A stretch of DNA of 64,000 nucleotides, taken from positions 682,001 to 746,000 of the forward strand of contig NZ_JAKZFD010000001.1 in NCBI RefSeq assembly GCF_022549225.1, in the 5' to 3' direction. The position numbers and the translations under genes are program-made. The notes beneath the pieces were generated by a model that was not told the origin of the DNA, did not search any database, and was given only the letters and a program-made list of their open reading frames with translations. This DNA is from Pelomonas sp. CA6 (GTDB lineage Bacteria; Pseudomonadota; Gammaproteobacteria; Burkholderiales; Burkholderiaceae_C). The first letter of the stretch is position 1; every line of letters begins with the position of its first letter. This document shows, piece by piece, positions 1 to 8,883 of the stretch.

Positions 1-526
1 TGTGGATGGAATACCAGAAGGGCACGGCCACCGTCTGCCCGCCCAGGTCCTCGACGCGGCGGACCTGCGGCGCCACCGTGAGCGCGGAACCGTTGACATG
101 GTTCCAGGCCACGATCTTGGCCGGGAAGCGCGAGCCATAGCGCATCCACAGCGCGGCCGGCGACAGCAGGTGGATCACGTTGACCTGCCCGGCGACGAAG
201 GCCTCGACCAGCTGGGCCCAGCTGCGGAACAGGCGCGGCGCCTCGGTCCTCAGCCCTTCGGCTTCGAACAACCCGCGGCCCTGGGCCACCAGCAGCGGCG
301 TGGCGTCGGTGATGGGCAGATAGCCCACGCGCACCGGCGCGTCGTCGCCCTTGAGGCCCTGGGCACGGGCGTCGCCCAGGCGCAGCAGCGGCGCGGCGGC
401 GGCGCCGCCCAGCGCGCTCAGGCGCAGCCAGTCGCGCCGGCTCATGCCGCAGCCGCAGGCGGGGTCGGCGCAGTGGGGATGGGCGGCGTGCGCGAAGGGG
501 TCGGTCGGGCGTGTCGGACGGGTCAT
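1..526 (-). CDS. NMT1/NrtA-type ABC transporter substrate-binding protein (partial, C-terminus off window)
   Basis: Periplasmic binding protein of the nitrate/sulfonate/taurine (NMT1, CmpA/NrtA-like) family. About 175 N-terminal codons are present; the rest lies beyond base 1. The mature part has the family pattern VRVGYLPITDATPLLVAQGRGLFEAEGL followed by a segment ending in a VNVIHLLSPAA-like binding-cleft stretch. The Tat signal SRRDWLRLSALGG comes after an unusual 27-residue Cys/His-rich leader (PHCADPACGCG), so an internal ATG at 444-446 is an alternative start. The start at 526 lies 12 nt after the ATPase stop, so the gene is co-transcribed with the three upstream minus-strand genes. The substrate cannot be read from this fragment. 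Confidence 0.8.
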   Translation of the reverse strand, partial: MTRPTRPTDPFAHAAHPHCADPACGCGMSRRDWLRLSALGGAAAAPLLRLGDARAQGLKGDDAPVRVGYLPITDATPLLVAQGRGLFEAEGLRTEAPRLFRSWAQLVEAFVAGQVNVIHLLSPAALWMRYGSRFPAKIVAWNHVNGSALTVAPQVRRVEDLGGQTVAVPFWYSIH

Positions 527-538
527 CGGTTCGGGCGG

Positions 539-1393
539 TCAGTGGAGGCTGTGGAAGGCGGCCTCCTGCCGTGCCAGCTCGGCATCGGGCGGCAGTGGCC
601 AGGCGGGGGCGCGGGAGGCGGCGGCGTGGGCGTCGCCGGGCGCCGCCATGCTGTCGCGCAGCGCCTGCAGCAGCCGCTCGCGCGACGGCGGCTGGGCGTC
701 GGCGCACGACCAGCGGCCCATGAGGCGCGCCGGCCGGGCGGCGTCGGGGCGGGCCAGCAGCAGGATCTGGTCGCCCAGGGCCAGCGCCTCGTCGACGTCG
801 TGGGTGACCAGCAAGGCGGCGCAACCGGTCTGCCGCACCAGCTGGCGCAGCAAGGCCTGCATCTCGGTGCGCGTGATGGGGTCCAGCGCGGAGAAGGGCT
901 CGTCGGCCAGCAGCAGCGCGGGCTGGCGTGCCAGTGCGCGCGCCAGCGCCGCGCGCTGGGCCATGCCGCCCGACAGCGCGGCGGGGCGCAGCCCGGCCGC
1001 CGCCGACAGGCCCACCGCCGCCAGTGCCTGCGCGACGCGCTGCGCGCGCTCGGCGCGGCTTTGGCGCGGCTGGTGGCGGAAGCCCAGCCCGAAGCCCACG
1101 TTGGCGGCGCAGTCCAGCCAGGGCAGCAACCCGGGGCGCTGGAACAGCAACCCGGCGCGCGGGTGGGGGCGCTGCAGCGGCTCGCCCAGCAGCTCGATGT
1201 GCCCGCGCTGCGGGCGATCCAGTCCGGCCAGCGCGCGCAGCAGCGTGGACTTGCCGCCGCCGCTGGCGCCCAGCAGCGCGACCAGCTCGCCGGCGCGCAG
1301 CTCGAGATCGACCGCCTCCAGCACGCAAGTGCCGCCATAGCCGCAGGCGAGGTCCCGGACGCGCAGCACCGGCGGCGGCGGGGCGGTGCTCAT
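539..1393 (-). CDS. ABC transporter ATP-binding protein (nitrate/sulfonate/taurine type)
   Basis: Cytoplasmic ATPase of 284 aa that would energise an SsuABC/NrtABC-like importer. Visible motifs are Walker A GASGGGKST (about residues 42-50), a Q-loop region (LLFQRPGLLPWLD), signature LSGGMAQRAALARAL, Walker B LLLADEPFSALD and the H-loop VTHDVDEAL. The DEPFSALDPITR stretch is typical of the SsuB/TauB/NrtD group. The ATG overlaps the stop of the acyl-CoA-dehydrogenase-like gene (ATGA), indicating translational coupling. The C-terminal 60 residues (Pro/Ala-rich, ending AAFHSLH) extend past the usual domain. No membrane permease is visible; it presumably follows the binding-protein gene outside the window. 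Confidence 0.88.
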   Translation of the reverse strand: MSTAPPPPVLRVRDLACGYGGTCVLEAVDLELRAGELVALLGASGGGKSTLLRALAGLDRPQRGHIELLGEPLQRPHPRAGLLFQRPGLLPWLDCAANVGFGLGFRHQPRQSRAERAQRVAQALAAVGLSAAAGLRPAALSGGMAQRAALARALARQPALLLADEPFSALDPITRTEMQALLRQLVRQTGCAALLVTHDVDEALALGDQILLLARPDAARPARLMGRWSCADAQPPSRERLLQALRDSMAAPGDAHAAASRAPAWPLPPDAELARQEAAFHSLH

Positions 1394-2463
1394 GCGGCGG
1401 CCTGGGCCTGGGCCTGGCGTGCCAGCTCGCCCTGCAGCTGGCTGATGCTGGGGGTGACGATGGGGATGAACGCCGCCTCGCGCCAGCGCCGCGCGAAACC
1501 CAGCGACGGGTCGCGATGGTAGGCACGGCCGCCGCTGGCCAGCAGCTCCAGTTGCAGGGCCTGCTGCACATCCTGGGCCAGCGCGATGCGCAGCCGGAAC
1601 AGCGCCGCCGGCTGAGCCGCGAAGCGGCCATCGGCAAGACCCTGGAGCAGCGCGTCGCGGTGCTGCTGCAACGCGGTGCTGGCCTCGTCCAGCGGCTGGG
1701 CCAGCACCGCGCGCGCCGGGCCCAGGCGTTCGGCGGCGCGCGCCAGCGCCTCCTGCGCCAGGCCCAGCGACAGCCCGCATTGCAGGCTCAGGAAGGCCGG
1801 GCGCACGCGCGGCAGGTATTGGCCGGCCACGGGGTGGATCAGGTCGGACGCGTCGGCCTCCACGCCGTCCAGCCGCAGCGACGCGGTGTGGCTGCCGCGC
1901 AGCGCGATCAGGTCCAGGTCGGCGCTGCGCAGCAGCCCGGCGCGTTCGCTGGGCAGCGCGACCACGGCGGGCGGCAGGCCCTCGCCGCGGTCCACCGCCA
2001 GCGCGATGTCGAAGCCCGCCTGCGCCAGGTTGGTGGCCCAGGGCAGCGCGCCGTCCAACCGCCACGGCGCGTCGCCGTCGCGCGCACGCACGCCCAGGCG
2101 TTCGATGCCGCTGAGGAATTTCATCGCGTTGGACAGGCCGGTGGCGCCGGCGCGCCGCCCTTCCAGCAGCGCGCCGAGGCGGCGTTCGCGCAAGCCCTCG
2201 TTGGGGCTGTGCAGCAGATATTCGATGAAGGCGCGCTGGGCCCAGAACACGAAGGCCGCGGTCAGCGAGGCGCGCGCCACGCCGGCGATGGCCTGCACCG
2301 CGTCCCCCAGCGTGCCGCCGTCGCCGCCCAGCGGGCCCGGCACGCCGATGCGCAGCAGGCCCTGCGCGCCCAGCCAGGGCAGCAACTGCAGCGCGGGTTC
2401 GGGCTCGCCGGTGTCCAGCGCCTCGGCGTGGCGCTCCAGCCAGGCCTGCGCGGGCGCGCTCAT
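1390..2463 (-). CDS. Acyl-CoA dehydrogenase-like flavoprotein
   Basis: Predicted 357-aa flavoprotein of the acyl-CoA dehydrogenase superfamily. It shows the N-terminal helical domain (LLPWLGAQGLLRIGVPGPLGGDGG), a middle beta-domain-like stretch (GATGLSNAMKFLSGIERLGV) and the C-terminal helical domain. It resembles the SfnB/DszC-like branch found beside sulfur-compound transporters more than true beta-oxidation enzymes. That is an inference from context: a binding-protein/ATPase pair downstream and an AhpD-like protein upstream. Both ends overlap their neighbours by 4 nt (ATGA), so the four genes form one tight operon. Whether it acts as a monooxygenase or a dehydrogenase is not decided by the sequence. 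Confidence 0.75.
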   Translation of the reverse strand: MSAPAQAWLERHAEALDTGEPEPALQLLPWLGAQGLLRIGVPGPLGGDGGTLGDAVQAIAGVARASLTAAFVFWAQRAFIEYLLHSPNEGLRERRLGALLEGRRAGATGLSNAMKFLSGIERLGVRARDGDAPWRLDGALPWATNLAQAGFDIALAVDRGEGLPPAVVALPSERAGLLRSADLDLIALRGSHTASLRLDGVEADASDLIHPVAGQYLPRVRPAFLSLQCGLSLGLAQEALARAAERLGPARAVLAQPLDEASTALQQHRDALLQGLADGRFAAQPAALFRLRIALAQDVQQALQLELLASGGRAYHRDPSLGFARRWREAAFIPIVTPSISQLQGELARQAQAQAAA

Positions 2464-3017
2464 GCCAGCACCCCCGGCGCATAGGGCTGCAGCTCGGGGT
2501 TGATCTCGTTGCCCGCCAGCACGTTGGCGTAGTTGCACAGCGTGGCCAGGCTCACGCCCAGCACCACCTCCAGCGCCTGCTGCGGGCCGTAGCCGGCGGC
2601 CTGCAGCGCGCTCAGCTCGGTGTCGGCGACCGCGCCGCGGCGCCCGATCACCGCGGCGGCGAAGCGCTGCAGCGCGTCCAGCCGCGCATGGCCGGTGGGC
2701 AGGCCACGCTGCAGGCGCAGCACCGCGTCGCGGTCCAGCCCGGCCTTCTTCAGCGCCAGCGCGCTGTGGCCGGCGACGCAGAAGTCGCAGCCGTTCAGGC
2801 GCGCCGCGGTGATCTGCACCACCTCGCGCTCGGCCACGTCCAGCGAGGCGCGGCCGTTGATCTCGGAGACGGTCAGATAGGTCTCCAGCGCCACCGGCGC
2901 GTTGGCCAGCGTGCCGATCAGATGCGGCAGGAAGCCGTTGCTGGCCTGTACCTTGCGCACCAGCGCGCGGCTGGCCTCGGGGGCAGTGTCGGCATTGAGT
3001 CGGGGAAGTCTGCTCAT
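2460..3017 (-). CDS. Carboxymuconolactone decarboxylase/AhpD-like protein
   Basis: 185-aa all-helical protein of the CMD/AhpD superfamily. The diagnostic motif is the CxxC pair with downstream His (NGCDFCVAGHS, about residues 76-86), which in AhpD-type peroxidases is the redox centre. The family often reduces peroxides or protects flavin-dependent oxygenases. It is the first gene of the minus-strand operon and overlaps the acyl-CoA-dehydrogenase-like gene by 4 nt. No promoter was recognised in the 105 bp upstream. A role detoxifying peroxide made by the neighbouring flavoprotein is plausible but inferred. Confidence 0.82.
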   Translation of the reverse strand: MSRLPRLNADTAPEASRALVRKVQASNGFLPHLIGTLANAPVALETYLTVSEINGRASLDVAEREVVQITAARLNGCDFCVAGHSALALKKAGLDRDAVLRLQRGLPTGHARLDALQRFAAAVIGRRGAVADTELSALQAAGYGPQQALEVVLGVSLATLCNYANVLAGNEINPELQPYAPGVLA

Positions 3018-3122
3018 GGGCTAGGGGGGATGAGGGCAAGGGACAGTGTGGGCGCGCGGCGCGGGCGGCGTCGACTGCGGATTGCGCAGCAGCATCTGCG
3101 CAATCCGAGCAAGGCCGGCGCC

Positions 3123-4544
3123 TCAGCGCGGCACGACGAAGGTGGACTCGGTGAGCGCCAGCGCCGAACCGGTCTCGGCCTGCTCGTTGACGCGGAAGCG
3201 GATGGGTGCGATGCGGCCCGCCAGCGCCTGGGCCTGGGCGGCGTCCAGGCGCAGCACCACGGTCACGGTCTCGGCGGCGGCGGGCGCGAGGCGCACCTGC
3301 GACACCGACGCCAGGCGCAGCCCGGGCAGGCCGTCCACGCTCAGCGCCAGGCTGCGCTCGCGCTCGCTGGCGTTCATCAGCTGCAGCCGGTAGAGGTTTT
3401 CGATCTGGCCGTCCTCGACCTGGCGCGCCAGCACGCCGCGGTCGCGCACCGCGTCGACACGCAGCGTGGGCCGCAGCCACAGGCCCAGCACCAGCGCGCA
3501 GCCGGCCAGCGCCAGCAGCCCGCCATAGATCAGCACGCGCGGCCGCATCAGATGGGCCAGCAGCCCGCCCTGACCCGGCACGGGGCTTTCCAGTTCGGTC
3601 TGCGTCGCGAAGCGCACCAGGCCGCGCGGCGCGCGCAGCTTGTCCATCACGCTGTCGCAGGCGTCGATGCACAGGCCGCAGCTGATGCACGGCGCCTGCA
3701 TGCCCTGGCGAATGTCGATGCCCACCGGGCAGACCTGCACGCACAGCGTGCAGTCCACGCAGTCGCCCTGGCCCTTGCTGCGCGCGTCGCTGCCGCGCGA
3801 GCGCGCGCCGCGCGGTTCGCCGCGGCGCGTGTCGTAGGCGACGATCAGCGTGTTCTTGTCCATCATCGAGCCCTGGAAGCGCCCGTAGGGACACATGTGC
3901 TGGCAGACCTTCTCGCGCAGCAGCCCGGCGTTGGTGTAGGTGAACAGGCCGTAGAAGCCGCTCCAGAACAGCTCCCAGGGGCCCAGTGCGCCGGCGGCCA
4001 GTGCCGGCATCAGCTCGCGGATGGGCGTGAACCAGCCCACCAGCGTGAGGCCGGTCCACAGGCTCAGCGCGCCCCAGGCCAGGTGCTTGCCGCCGCGGCG
4101 CAGCAGCTTGTTGGCGTTCCAGCGCGACTCGTCCAGGCGCAAACGGGCCAGCCGGTCGCCTTCGAAGCGGTGCTCCAGCCACATGAACATCTCGGTGTAG
4201 ACGGTCTGCGGGCAGGCGAAGCCGCACCAGACGCGCCCGGCCACCGTGGTGGCGAAGAACAGCAGCAGCGCGCTGAAGACCAGCAGCGCGGTCAGGTAGA
4301 TCAGGTCCTGCGGATAGAGCACGGCGCCGAACAGGAAGAAGCGCCGCGCCTCCAGGTCGAACAGCACCGCCTGGCGGCCGTTGATCTGCAGCCAGGGCAG
4401 CGCGTAGAACATCAGCTGGGTGATCCACACCAGCGCCCAGCGCCAGCGGCTGAACAGGCCGCGCACCGCGCGCGCCTGGATCTTGGGGTCCCGGGAGATG
4501 CCGGACTCCGGCACCAGGGGAATGATTCGGGTGGGGGAATTCAT
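3123..4544 (-). CDS. ccoG: Cytochrome c oxidase accessory protein CcoG (FixG/RdxA)
   Basis: Membrane iron-sulfur protein of 473 aa needed for assembling cbb3-type cytochrome oxidase, in Cu(II) reduction during copper delivery. Several membrane helices surround VWCGFACPQTVYTEMF and QHMCPYGRFQ. Two ferredoxin motifs follow (CVDCTLCVQVCP and CISCGLCIDACD, about residues 265-300), then another membrane helix (LIYGGLLALAGCALVLGLWL) and an Ig-like C-terminal domain ending FVVPR. Length and domain order match the family. No ccoNOPQ genes are adjacent, so it is detached from the oxidase operon here. The AT-richer 205 bp up to the divergent MocR-type regulator probably carry both promoters. Confidence 0.95.
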   Translation of the reverse strand: MNSPTRIIPLVPESGISRDPKIQARAVRGLFSRWRWALVWITQLMFYALPWLQINGRQAVLFDLEARRFFLFGAVLYPQDLIYLTALLVFSALLLFFATTVAGRVWCGFACPQTVYTEMFMWLEHRFEGDRLARLRLDESRWNANKLLRRGGKHLAWGALSLWTGLTLVGWFTPIRELMPALAAGALGPWELFWSGFYGLFTYTNAGLLREKVCQHMCPYGRFQGSMMDKNTLIVAYDTRRGEPRGARSRGSDARSKGQGDCVDCTLCVQVCPVGIDIRQGMQAPCISCGLCIDACDSVMDKLRAPRGLVRFATQTELESPVPGQGGLLAHLMRPRVLIYGGLLALAGCALVLGLWLRPTLRVDAVRDRGVLARQVEDGQIENLYRLQLMNASERERSLALSVDGLPGLRLASVSQVRLAPAAAETVTVVLRLDAAQAQALAGRIAPIRFRVNEQAETGSALALTESTFVVPR

Positions 4545-4749
4545 CTCGCAATCCGTTCCGAGGCCGGCAGACCCTGCCGTTCCAAGCCTCGCCGCGATGA
4601 TGGGTGTCCCTGCGCTGATTTGTAATATTCAGTTTTTGTCTATTTCGACCAGATCAGATGGGCCCGAAGACGCCGTTTCCATCCAGGTCAGCTCGAGATC
4701 GCGAAGCTGATGGCTAAACTCGCGGTGATTTCAAAAGGAACAGGATCAG

Positions 4750-6189
4750 ATGAGGGCCTCGATGCCGCGCTACCAGCAGCTGGCGGATGATCTGGCGGAC
4801 GCGATACGCAGCGGGCTGCTGCGCAGCGGCGAGCGTCTGCCCTCGGTGCGCGAGACCTGCGCGCTGCGCGCCGTCAGCCCGTCCACGGTGTTCCAGGCCT
4901 ATGGCCTGCTGGAGACCGAGGGCCTGATCGAGGCGCGGCCGCGCTCTGGCTACTACGTGCGCGCGCCGCGGCGTCCGGCGCGCTCCACGCCCGAGGCCGC
5001 CAAGGCCCGCGACGAGGCCACGCCGGTGGCGATCACCGACCTGGTGTTCGCGCTGCTCGGCGCGGCCGGCGACGAGCATGTGGTGCCGCTGGGCTCGGCC
5101 TTTCCGGCCGCGCACCTGTTCCCGTTCGCCGAGCTGGCGCGAAGCGGCGCGCGCGCGATGCGGCGGCTCAAGCCGGCGCAGGTCACCGGCGCGCTGACCG
5201 CCGGCGACCCGGGGCTGCGCGCGCAGCTGCTGCACCGCTATGCCGCGCACGGCGTGCCGCTGGCCGACGACGAACTGCTGATGACCAATGGCGCGATGGA
5301 GGCGCTGAACCTGTGCCTGCAGGCGGTGACGCGGCCGGGCGACGTGGTGGTGGTGGAGTCGCCCACCTTCTACACGGCGCTGCAGGCGCTGGAGCGGCTG
5401 CAGCTCAAGGCCGTGGAGGTGGCGACCGACCCGCAGGGCGGCGTGGAGCTGGCGGCGCTGGAGGCGCTGCTGCAGCGCCAGAAGGTGGCGGCCTGCTGGC
5501 TGATGCCCAGCTTCCAGAACCCGCTGGGCGCGCTGATGACGCCGCAGCGCAAGCAGGCCCTGGTGGCGCTGCTGGCGCGCCACCAGGTGCCGCTGATCGA
5601 GGACGACGTCTATGGCGAGCTCTATGCCCCGGGGCGGCGCCCGCCGCCGGCCAAGGCCTTCGACCGCGAGGGCCTGGTGCTGCACTGCAGCTCGTTCTCC
5701 AAATGCCTGGCGCCCGGCTACCGCGTGGGCTGGGCCGCGGCGGGACGTTTCGCGCCGGCGGTGCAGCGGCTGAAGATGATGGGGTCGCTGGCCAGCTCGC
5801 TGCCGCCGCAGCTGGCGCTGGCCGATTACCTGGCCCAGGGCGCCTATGAGCGCCATCTGCGCCGGCTGCGCAGCGCGCTGACCGAGCAGCGCCTGCATGC
5901 GCTGCGCCTGGTGGAGCGGCATTTCCCCGCCGGCACCCGCGTCACGCGGCCGGCCGGCGGTTACTTCCTGTGGCTGGAGCTGCCGCCCCAGGTCGACGCG
6001 CTGGCGCTGCACCACCAGGCCATGGCCCAGGGCATCAGCACCGCGCCGGGGCCGCTGTTCTCGGCCGACGGCCGCTTTGGCCACCACCTGCGGCTCAACG
6101 TGGGCCACCCGGGCGACCCGCGCTTCGATCCGGCGCTGCGCCGCGTGGGCGAACTGGCCTGCGCCGCGGCCCAGGCCAAGCGGGGCTGA
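4750..6189 (+). CDS. MocR/PdxR-type GntR-aminotransferase transcriptional regulator
   Basis: 479-aa regulator with an N-terminal GntR winged helix (MPRYQQLADDLADAIRSG..GERLPSVRE, SPSTVFQAYGLLE, ending SGYYV, residues 1-75). This is joined to a fold-type I aminotransferase domain. The PLP-binding lysine sits in SSFSKCLAPGYRVGW (about residue 320). Related aspartate and tyrosine positions are in MPSFQNPLGALM and IEDDVYGELY. Members usually sense PLP or an amino acid and control an adjacent gene. Here the only divergent neighbour is ccoG, so the target is uncertain. AGGA lies 5-8 nt before the ATG; a second ATG at 4762 is possible. Confidence 0.9.
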   Translation: MRASMPRYQQLADDLADAIRSGLLRSGERLPSVRETCALRAVSPSTVFQAYGLLETEGLIEARPRSGYYVRAPRRPARSTPEAAKARDEATPVAITDLVFALLGAAGDEHVVPLGSAFPAAHLFPFAELARSGARAMRRLKPAQVTGALTAGDPGLRAQLLHRYAAHGVPLADDELLMTNGAMEALNLCLQAVTRPGDVVVVESPTFYTALQALERLQLKAVEVATDPQGGVELAALEALLQRQKVAACWLMPSFQNPLGALMTPQRKQALVALLARHQVPLIEDDVYGELYAPGRRPPPAKAFDREGLVLHCSSFSKCLAPGYRVGWAAAGRFAPAVQRLKMMGSLASSLPPQLALADYLAQGAYERHLRRLRSALTEQRLHALRLVERHFPAGTRVTRPAGGYFLWLELPPQVDALALHHQAMAQGISTAPGPLFSADGRFGHHLRLNVGHPGDPRFDPALRRVGELACAAAQAKRG

Positions 6190-6196
6190 GCGCCCC

Positions 6197-6211
6197 GGGG
6201 TCAGGTCTTGC
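6197..6211 (+). repeat. Dispersed 15-bp REP-like motif, exact copy
   Basis: Exact GGGGTCAGGTCTTGC between the converging ends of the MocR-type regulator and metG. The same 15-mer recurs exactly at 16492-16506 and, inverted, at 61500-61514. One-mismatch copies lie at 10875-10889 (inverted), 37873-37887 and 53243-53257. Short motifs of this kind are seen as REP-type elements mobilised by REP-associated transposases; no such transposase is in the window. Confidence 0.6.
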
Positions 6212-6226
6212 GCGGCGGGCGCGGGC

Positions 6227-8272
6227 TCAGCGCACGCGCATGCCCGGCTGGGCGCCGGGGAAGGGCTCCAGCACGAAGATGCCGGGGTGCGCCTTCTCGT
6301 CGGCATGGCTGGCGGCCAGCACCATGCCTTCGCTGAGGCCGAACTTCATCTTGCGCGGTGCCAGGTTGGCCACCATCACGGTGAGCTTGCCTTCCAGGTC
6401 TTCGGGCTTGTAGGCGCTCTTGATGCCCGAGAAGACGTTGCGCAGCCGGCCCTCGCCGACGTCCAGCGTCAGGCGCAGCAGCTTGTCCGAGCCCTCGACG
6501 TGCTCGGCCTTGACGATCTTGGCGACGCGCAGGTCCACCTTGGCGAAGTCGTCGATCTTGATTTCCTCGGCCAGGTCCTCGCCGCCAGGCACGACCTTGG
6601 GCGGTGCGGGCGGCTCGAACAGCGCGTCCAGCAGCTTGGGATCGACACGCTGCATCAGGTGCTCGTAGGCGCCGATCTGGTGCGCGCCGAGCGCGCGCTG
6701 GGCGTCGGCGAACTGCATGGGCTCGACCTTCAGGAAGGCCTCCACCTTGGCGACCAGCGCCGGCAGCACCGGCTTCAGGTAGATGGACAGCAGGCGGAAG
6801 GCCTCGATGCAGACGCTGCACACGTCCTGCAGCACCGGGTCCTGGCCGGCTTGCTTGGCCAGCTCCCAGGGCTTGTTCTGGTCCACGTACTCGTTGACGC
6901 GGTCGGCCAGCAGCATGATCTCGCGCAGCGCCTTGCCGAACTCGCGCGCTTCGTACAGCTCGGCGATCGCGCCGGCATGGGCGCGCAGCCCGTCCAGCAG
7001 CGCGCGGCCTTCGACGCCGACGTCGGCCGACAGACGTCCATCAAAGCGCTTGGCCAGGAAGCCGGCGGCGCGCGACGCGATGTTGATGTACTTGCCGACC
7101 AGGTCGCTGTTGACGCGGGCGACGAAGTCCTCGGGGTTGAAGTCCAGGTCCTCGACCTTGCTGTTGAGCTTGGCCGCCAGGTAGTAGCGCAGCCACTCGG
7201 CGTTCATGCCCAGCTTCAGGTACTTCAGCGGGTCCAGGCCGGTGCCGCGGCTCTTGCTCATCTTCTCGCCGCCGTTGACGGTCAGGAAGCCATGCACGAA
7301 CACATGGTTGGGCGTCTTGCGGCCGCTGAAATGCAGCATCGCGGGCCAGAACAGCGTGTGGAAATAGGTGATGTCCTTGCCGATGAAGTGGATCTGCTCC
7401 ACCGTCTCGTCGGCGAGGAAGGCGTCGAAGTCGCGACCGGTCTTGCCGAAGTAGTTCTTCAGCGACGCGAGGTAGCCGATGGGCGCGTCCAGCCACACAT
7501 AGAAGTACTTGCCCGGCGCATCGGGGATCTCGATGCCGAAGTAGGGTGCGTCGCGGCTGATGTCCCAGTCGCCCAGGCCGCCGTTGCCTTCGTCGTCCTT
7601 GGCGAACCACTCCTTGATCTTGTTCAGCACCTCGGGCTGCAGCCGCCCCGGGGTCTGGGTCCACTGCTCGAGGAACTCGACGCAGCGCGGATCGGACAGC
7701 TTGAAGAAGTAGTGCTCCGAGCTCTTGAGCACCGGCGTCGCGCCGGTCAGCACCGAGAACGGATTCTTCAGCTCGGTGGGCGTGTAGACCGCGCCGCAGA
7801 CCTCGCAGGAATCGCCGTACTGGTCTTTCGCCCCGCACTTGGGGCATTCGCCCTTGATGAAGCGGTCGGGCAGGAACATCGCCTTCTGCGGGTCGAAAAA
7901 CTGCTCGATGGTCTTCACCGAGATCAGCTCATTGGCGCGCAGCGCCTTGTAGATGGCCTGCGACAGCGCGTGGTTCTCCGGGCCGTCGGTGGAGTGCCAG
8001 TTGTCGAAGCTGATGTGGAAGCCGTCCAGGTAGCTCTTGCGGCCCGCGGCGATGTCGGCGACGAAGGCCTGCGGCGTCTTCCCGGCCTTCTCCGCGGCGA
8101 TCATGATGGGCGCCCCGTGGGCGTCGTCCGCGCAGACGAAGTGCACCTCCTGGCCCATCATGCGCTGGAAGCGCACCCAGATGTCGGCCTGGGTGTACTC
8201 CATGATGTGGCCAATGTGGAAGTTCGCATTGGCGTAGGGCAGGGCGGTGGTGACGAAGAGCTTGCGTGTCAT
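6227..8272 (-). CDS. metG: Methionyl-tRNA synthetase
   Basis: 681-aa cytoplasmic enzyme that charges tRNA-Met with methionine. The class I signature is ANFHIGHI (HIGH, about residues 16-24), and KMSKS appears as [11 protein letters not shown] (about residue 345). The zinc knuckle [18 protein letters not shown] lies in the connective domain. The anticodon-binding helical domain follows ([17 protein letters not shown]). The C-terminal ~110 residues ([15 protein letters not shown]...) form the EMAP/Trbp111-like tRNA-binding domain of long MetG enzymes. The gene is convergent with the MocR-type regulator, with 37 bp between. In many betaproteobacteria metG sits beside apbC; here apbC lies about 50 kb away. 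Confidence 0.98.
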   Translation of the reverse strand: MTRKLFVTTALPYANANFHIGHIMEYTQADIWVRFQRMMGQEVHFVCADDAHGAPIMIAAEKAGKTPQAFVADIAAGRKSYLDGFHISFDNWHSTDGPENHALSQAIYKALRANELISVKTIEQFFDPQKAMFLPDRFIKGECPKCGAKDQYGDSCEVCGAVYTPTELKNPFSVLTGATPVLKSSEHYFFKLSDPRCVEFLEQWTQTPGRLQPEVLNKIKEWFAKDDEGNGGLGDWDISRDAPYFGIEIPDAPGKYFYVWLDAPIGYLASLKNYFGKTGRDFDAFLADETVEQIHFIGKDITYFHTLFWPAMLHFSGRKTPNHVFVHGFLTVNGGEKMSKSRGTGLDPLKYLKLGMNAEWLRYYLAAKLNSKVEDLDFNPEDFVARVNSDLVGKYINIASRAAGFLAKRFDGRLSADVGVEGRALLDGLRAHAGAIAELYEAREFGKALREIMLLADRVNEYVDQNKPWELAKQAGQDPVLQDVCSVCIEAFRLLSIYLKPVLPALVAKVEAFLKVEPMQFADAQRALGAHQIGAYEHLMQRVDPKLLDALFEPPAPPKVVPGGEDLAEEIKIDDFAKVDLRVAKIVKAEHVEGSDKLLRLTLDVGEGRLRNVFSGIKSAYKPEDLEGKLTVMVANLAPRKMKFGLSEGMVLAASHADEKAHPGIFVLEPFPGAQPGMRVR

Positions 8273-8883
8273 GGCGGGGCGTCGTTGGGCAGGCCGGGGG
8301 CGTCGGGGCCGGTCCCGGGTGGGGGCGGGCCAAACATGGGATTTTAGGCCCGGTTGTCCATCCGGACTCCGGTGGCGCGCGTCGCGGCGTCCGGTGTTGC
8401 GAGTTGCATCGCAAACTTCAGACCGTTTCTAGGCTTGGCCCCTAAGTCGCTGATTTTCCTGAGGGTTGGCAGCTATCCACCGTGGCTGTGGATAACTTTG
8501 TGCAAAACCCTCAGACGGCGACGCTAAATCCTTGATCCATCGTGCCTAGTCTTTCCCTGCCACTTTTGCGGGCATTTCAAACGTACCTATATAAATCAAG
8601 CACTTAGCGGCGGCGCGGGTTTTCCTGAACTTGCAGCGCAGCATGGAGTCCACGCTGCGGTCGCAAACCCATCCGTGGGGATAAGTCAAGCCCGACCGAC
8701 AGGGGCACGCCTCTTTTTTCGCCGCCGGATGTCCACGCCGCTTGTGGACAAGCGTGTGGGCGGGCTGGCGATGACGGGCGCAAGTGACTGTCGCCGTGGG
8801 ACTTTCCTTGATCTGCTGCATTAACGGGCAGAGGTCGGCAGGCGAACCGCTAAAATCGCGCACTTTGTGCATCCAGACACCCC
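8273..8883. other. 611-bp intergenic region between metG and minC
   Basis: Contains no convincing gene. It is noticeably AT-richer than its flanks around 8430-8620 and carries DnaA-box-like nonamers (separate entry). A TAAAAT at 8851-8856 could be the -10 element of the minC promoter, about 28 bp before the ATG, but no good -35 hexamer is placed for it. The metG promoter must also lie here, reading left. No structured RNA was recognised. Confidence 0.6.
8473..8751. promoter_or_regulatory. Cluster of DnaA-box-like nonamers
   Basis: One perfect DnaA box (TGTGGATAA, 8487-8495) and two with a single mismatch (TGGGGATAA at 8676-8684; TGTGGACAA at 8743-8751) lie between metG and minC. A weaker one (CTATCCACC) is at 8473-8481. 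They suggest DnaA binding, perhaps to tie minCDE or metG expression to replication. Alternatively they may be chance or REP-like sequences. No dnaA, dnaN or parAB genes are near, so this is unlikely to be oriC. Confidence 0.35.

Noticed and set aside
1390-4551. A 1053-codon minus-strand frame spanning ccoG to the acyl-CoA-dehydrogenase-like gene as one fused protein
   Set aside because: Only its last third reads as protein. The rest is an out-of-frame shadow of ccoG and of the CMD-like gene, a common effect at this GC content.
8473-8751. Replication origin
   Set aside because: DnaA-like boxes are present, but dnaA, dnaN, gyrB and parAB are absent from the window, and only one box is perfect.
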